Of a stretch of 7,717 nucleotides of DNA, positions 6,508-7,717 are shown piece after piece. The notes below the pieces were generated by a model that made no database searches, was not told where the DNA came from, and saw only the letters and a program-made list of their open reading frames with translations. Where the stretch lies: the NCBI GenBank assembly GCA_964292325.1, contig CAXYVG010000139.1, positions 1 through 7,717 of the forward strand, given 5' to 3'. Numbering within the stretch: position 1 is the stretch's first letter; every line of letters begins with the position of its first letter. Position numbers and translations under genes: made by a program. This stretch comes from CTSoil-075 sp964292325 (lineage in GTDB: Bacteria > Bacillota > Negativicutes > DSM-13327).

Positions 6508-7650
6508 CTAGAGGAACATCTTTCTTAAAAATACGAGCTTCAATTCTAATAATTTATCAAGCATGCATTTATGAAGATCGATAGTGTCGTCCAATTGTTC
6601 AAATAGTAAAGACAGTTTATTCTGTTCTTCAACAAATGGTATAGTTACTGTTATTTCAGACATAACATTATTCATTAATTTAGGATTTCCAACTTTAGAA
6701 ACGTGTTTCCAAGCGATCTTGTTTATGATTTCAGAGATAGCTTTATTCGCGAATCCTTTATCAGATAATAATACTCCATTTACATTGGTACTATAAAACT
6801 TTCCTTTTCTAAAGTTTACAGTTCCTGCATTCGCACCATCGGTAGTCCAAGTAATTGCATTCTCAAAAAGGTACTGATCATAAAAACCCATCAAACCGTT
6901 GTTCTTTGTTTGAGAAGAATATACGGGATAAATGAAATTGTTTGTTTCCTTATCTTTCGTTTTTGTGGCCGCCAATACTTGTCCCCTTGTAACAGTAAAA
7001 AGTTCTCTAATCTTACGCTGTTCCCATGGTTCGGAAAAACCAGCAAATCTTAGTGCTGGAATATTTCCTTTATTCTGAGGGCACATCAATTGTAGATACG
7101 ATTGTTTCAGCTGTTCTAATAAGGTTAGCTTTCGTTGATGAAGAGCGATAGTGTTATCAAGATTTTTGAAGAAGTTTCCGATTCGGGTTTGTTCTTCCTT
7201 TTTGGGGTACACAAGCGTTACTTCTTTTAAGTCTGAATTATGTAAATGAACAACTGATTTCCCTTGCGCTTTTTTACTTAATTCCTTTTGTTGTCTACCA
7301 TTTGAAATTGTAAGAGCTAGAAATGACGGGTCAATTTCTGTATTAGGTTTGACAATATTTAAATCTCCACCAAGGATGATTCCCGGTTTTGCCACTACTG
7401 ATGCTCTTGAAATATCTTCTGACGTCTCTCCTGACGCGGGAACGATTATTTCGTTTCCAGCACTTATTACAGACTTTTCTTTTTCATCTACAAATGTGTC
7501 GACATTTTCTATAACCGTTTCATACTTGGTGTATAACCGTCCATAGAGTATTATCGGTTTCCCTGTAGCCTTTAAATCTCCTTTAGTGTATCCAGCTCCC
7601 TTTGAAAAGGATGCTAATTCACCTAACTTACGCTGTTCCCAAAAGAAATA
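6508..7650 (-). CDS. hsdS: Silent, start-less second hsdS cassette
   Basis: The minus-strand frame is open from a TGA stop at 7653-7651 to the TAG at 6510-6508. It encodes 377 residues of HsdS from the WEQRKL signature onward: TRD1' (from WEQRKLGELASFSKGAGYTKG), the central conserved helix (IALHQRKLTLLEQLKQSY), TRD2' (from FSEPWEQRKIRELFTV) and a C-terminal helix ending LRKMF. Both TRDs differ from those of the expressed gene. It lacks the first 19 residues, has no start codon with a ribosome binding site at its 5' end, and no promoter is seen there. A GTG at 7395 would start in mid-TRD1 and is unlikely. The frame has no internal stop or frameshift, which suggests it is kept intact by use after inversion and is not a decaying pseudogene. 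It is followed by the hairpin at 6429-6486. Confidence 0.92.
   Translation of the reverse strand, partial: YFFWEQRKLGELASFSKGAGYTKGDLKATGKPIILYGRLYTKYETVIENVDTFVDEKEKSVISAGNEIIVPASGETSEDISRASVVAKPGIILGGDLNIVKPNTEIDPSFLALTISNGRQQKELSKKAQGKSVVHLHNSDLKEVTLVYPKKEEQTRIGNFFKNLDNTIALHQRKLTLLEQLKQSYLQLMCPQNKGNIPALRFAGFSEPWEQRKIRELFTVTRGQVLAATKTKDKETNNFIYPVYSSQTKNNGLMGFYDQYLFENAITWTTDGANAGTVNFRKGKFYSTNVNGVLLSDKGFANKAISEIINKIAWKHVSKVGNPKLMNNVMSEITVTIPFVEEQNKLSLLFEQLDDTIDLHKCMLDKLLELKLVFLRKMFL
7016..7148 (-). repeat. Inverted repeat B2 in the silent cassette
   Basis: Reverse-complement partner of 4771-4903: perfect blocks at 7102-7148 and 7016-7063 around a diverged 38-bp centre (7064-7101). It is in the same codon phase as B1, so crossing over anywhere in the perfect blocks gives an intact hybrid hsdS. 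Confidence 0.9.
7622..7642 (-). repeat. Inverted repeat A2 at the 5' edge of the silent cassette
   Basis: Perfect reverse complement of 4259-4279. Homology to hsdS starts here: upstream on the minus strand only YFF and a TGA stop (7653-7651) precede the WEQRKL codons. It marks the outer right border of the invertible segment. Confidence 0.9.
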
Positions 7651-7671
7651 TCAGAATTTATAAAACAATCG

Positions 7672-7680
7672 TGATATAAT
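7672..7680 (+). promoter_or_regulatory. Extended -10 promoter for a gene beyond the window
   Basis: TGATATAAT matches the extended -10 consensus TGnTATAAT exactly; no good -35 is seen. A G-rich GTGGGGGA (7695-7702) further down may be a ribosome binding site, but no start codon with an open frame is visible before the window ends. It lies 30 bp outside repeat A2, so it does not move on inversion. The gene may be hsdR, but that is a guess from the missing subunit. Confidence 0.45.
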
Positions 7681-7717
7681 TTAATAGATAATTTGTGGGG
7701 GAATTAAGTATATAGTT

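Larger units (their letters stand above)
4259..7642. mobile_element. Invertible hsdS segment (about 3.4 kb) with its own recombinase
   Basis: The segment is bounded by the perfect 21-bp inverted repeat 4259-4279 / 7622-7642. It holds all of hsdS after codon 19, the terminator, the tyrosine recombinase, the RBS-masking hairpin and the start-less hsdS copy. Inverting the whole segment keeps the reading frame and puts the silent copy behind the fixed 19-residue N-terminus, giving a 396-residue HsdS. An inner repeat pair (4771-4903 / 7016-7148) defines a nested invertible core of about 2.1 kb. Repeats and frames are read from the sequence; the inversion is inferred from known phase-variable type I systems. 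Confidence 0.85.

Noticed and set aside
4771..7148. Repeats as a CRISPR array or insertion-sequence ends
   Set aside because: Only two copies in opposite orientation inside coding sequence, with no regular spacers and no transposase.
6508..7395. Second hsdS taken as a 295-residue gene starting at GTG 7395
   Set aside because: Clear HsdS homology continues upstream without a break to 7641, so the GTG is an internal Val codon; no ribosome binding site stands before it.

Overview
The window comes from a low-GC Gram-positive bacterium (Bacillota, probably Lactobacillales-like). This is inferred from AT-rich coding sequence, strong AGGAGG-type ribosome binding sites, GTG and TTG starts, short U-tailed hairpin terminators, and the gene families present. 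The species cannot be named from the sequence.

Left part (1-2148): the window opens in the 3' end of a helicase-type protein with a DUF3427 C-terminus, closed by a strong terminator. A small two-gene unit follows. It encodes a MerR-family regulator whose C-terminus is a zinc-ribbon-like domain instead of a usual ligand-binding domain, and an overlapping 117-residue highly charged protein of unknown function. Its promoter has the 19-bp spacer typical of MerR-controlled promoters, with an imperfect dyad inside the spacer. A gene-poor stretch (2149-2616) then leads to the next promoter.

Main part (2549-7642): a phase-variable type I restriction-modification locus. hsdM (methyltransferase) and hsdS (specificity subunit) are translationally coupled on the + strand. 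Convergent to them lies a tyrosine recombinase, and beyond it a second specificity gene on the - strand. This second gene has no start codon: its frame begins exactly at an inverted repeat shared with codons 20-26 of hsdS. Two pairs of inverted repeats link the two specificity genes: a perfect 21-bp pair at the start of the first target-recognition domain (TRD), and a 133-bp pair (two perfect blocks of 47 and 48 bp) at the central conserved region. Both pairs are in frame. Inversion at the outer pair replaces both TRDs and inversion at the inner pair replaces only the second TRD, so four full-length HsdS proteins are possible. This is the design of the known ivr/CreX-type and PsrA-type hsdS inversion systems, here in a compact two-cassette form.

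The least usual element is a perfect 19-bp inverted repeat just upstream of the recombinase. In any transcript arriving from the upstream specificity gene it would fold into a hairpin that hides the recombinase ribosome binding site and ends in a U-rich tract. A candidate promoter inside the first arm would produce transcripts that lack that arm and leave the site free. This would uncouple recombinase production from the orientation of the switch. No hsdR is in the window. A TGATATAAT extended -10 element just outside the invertible segment points to a further gene on the + strand, which may be hsdR.
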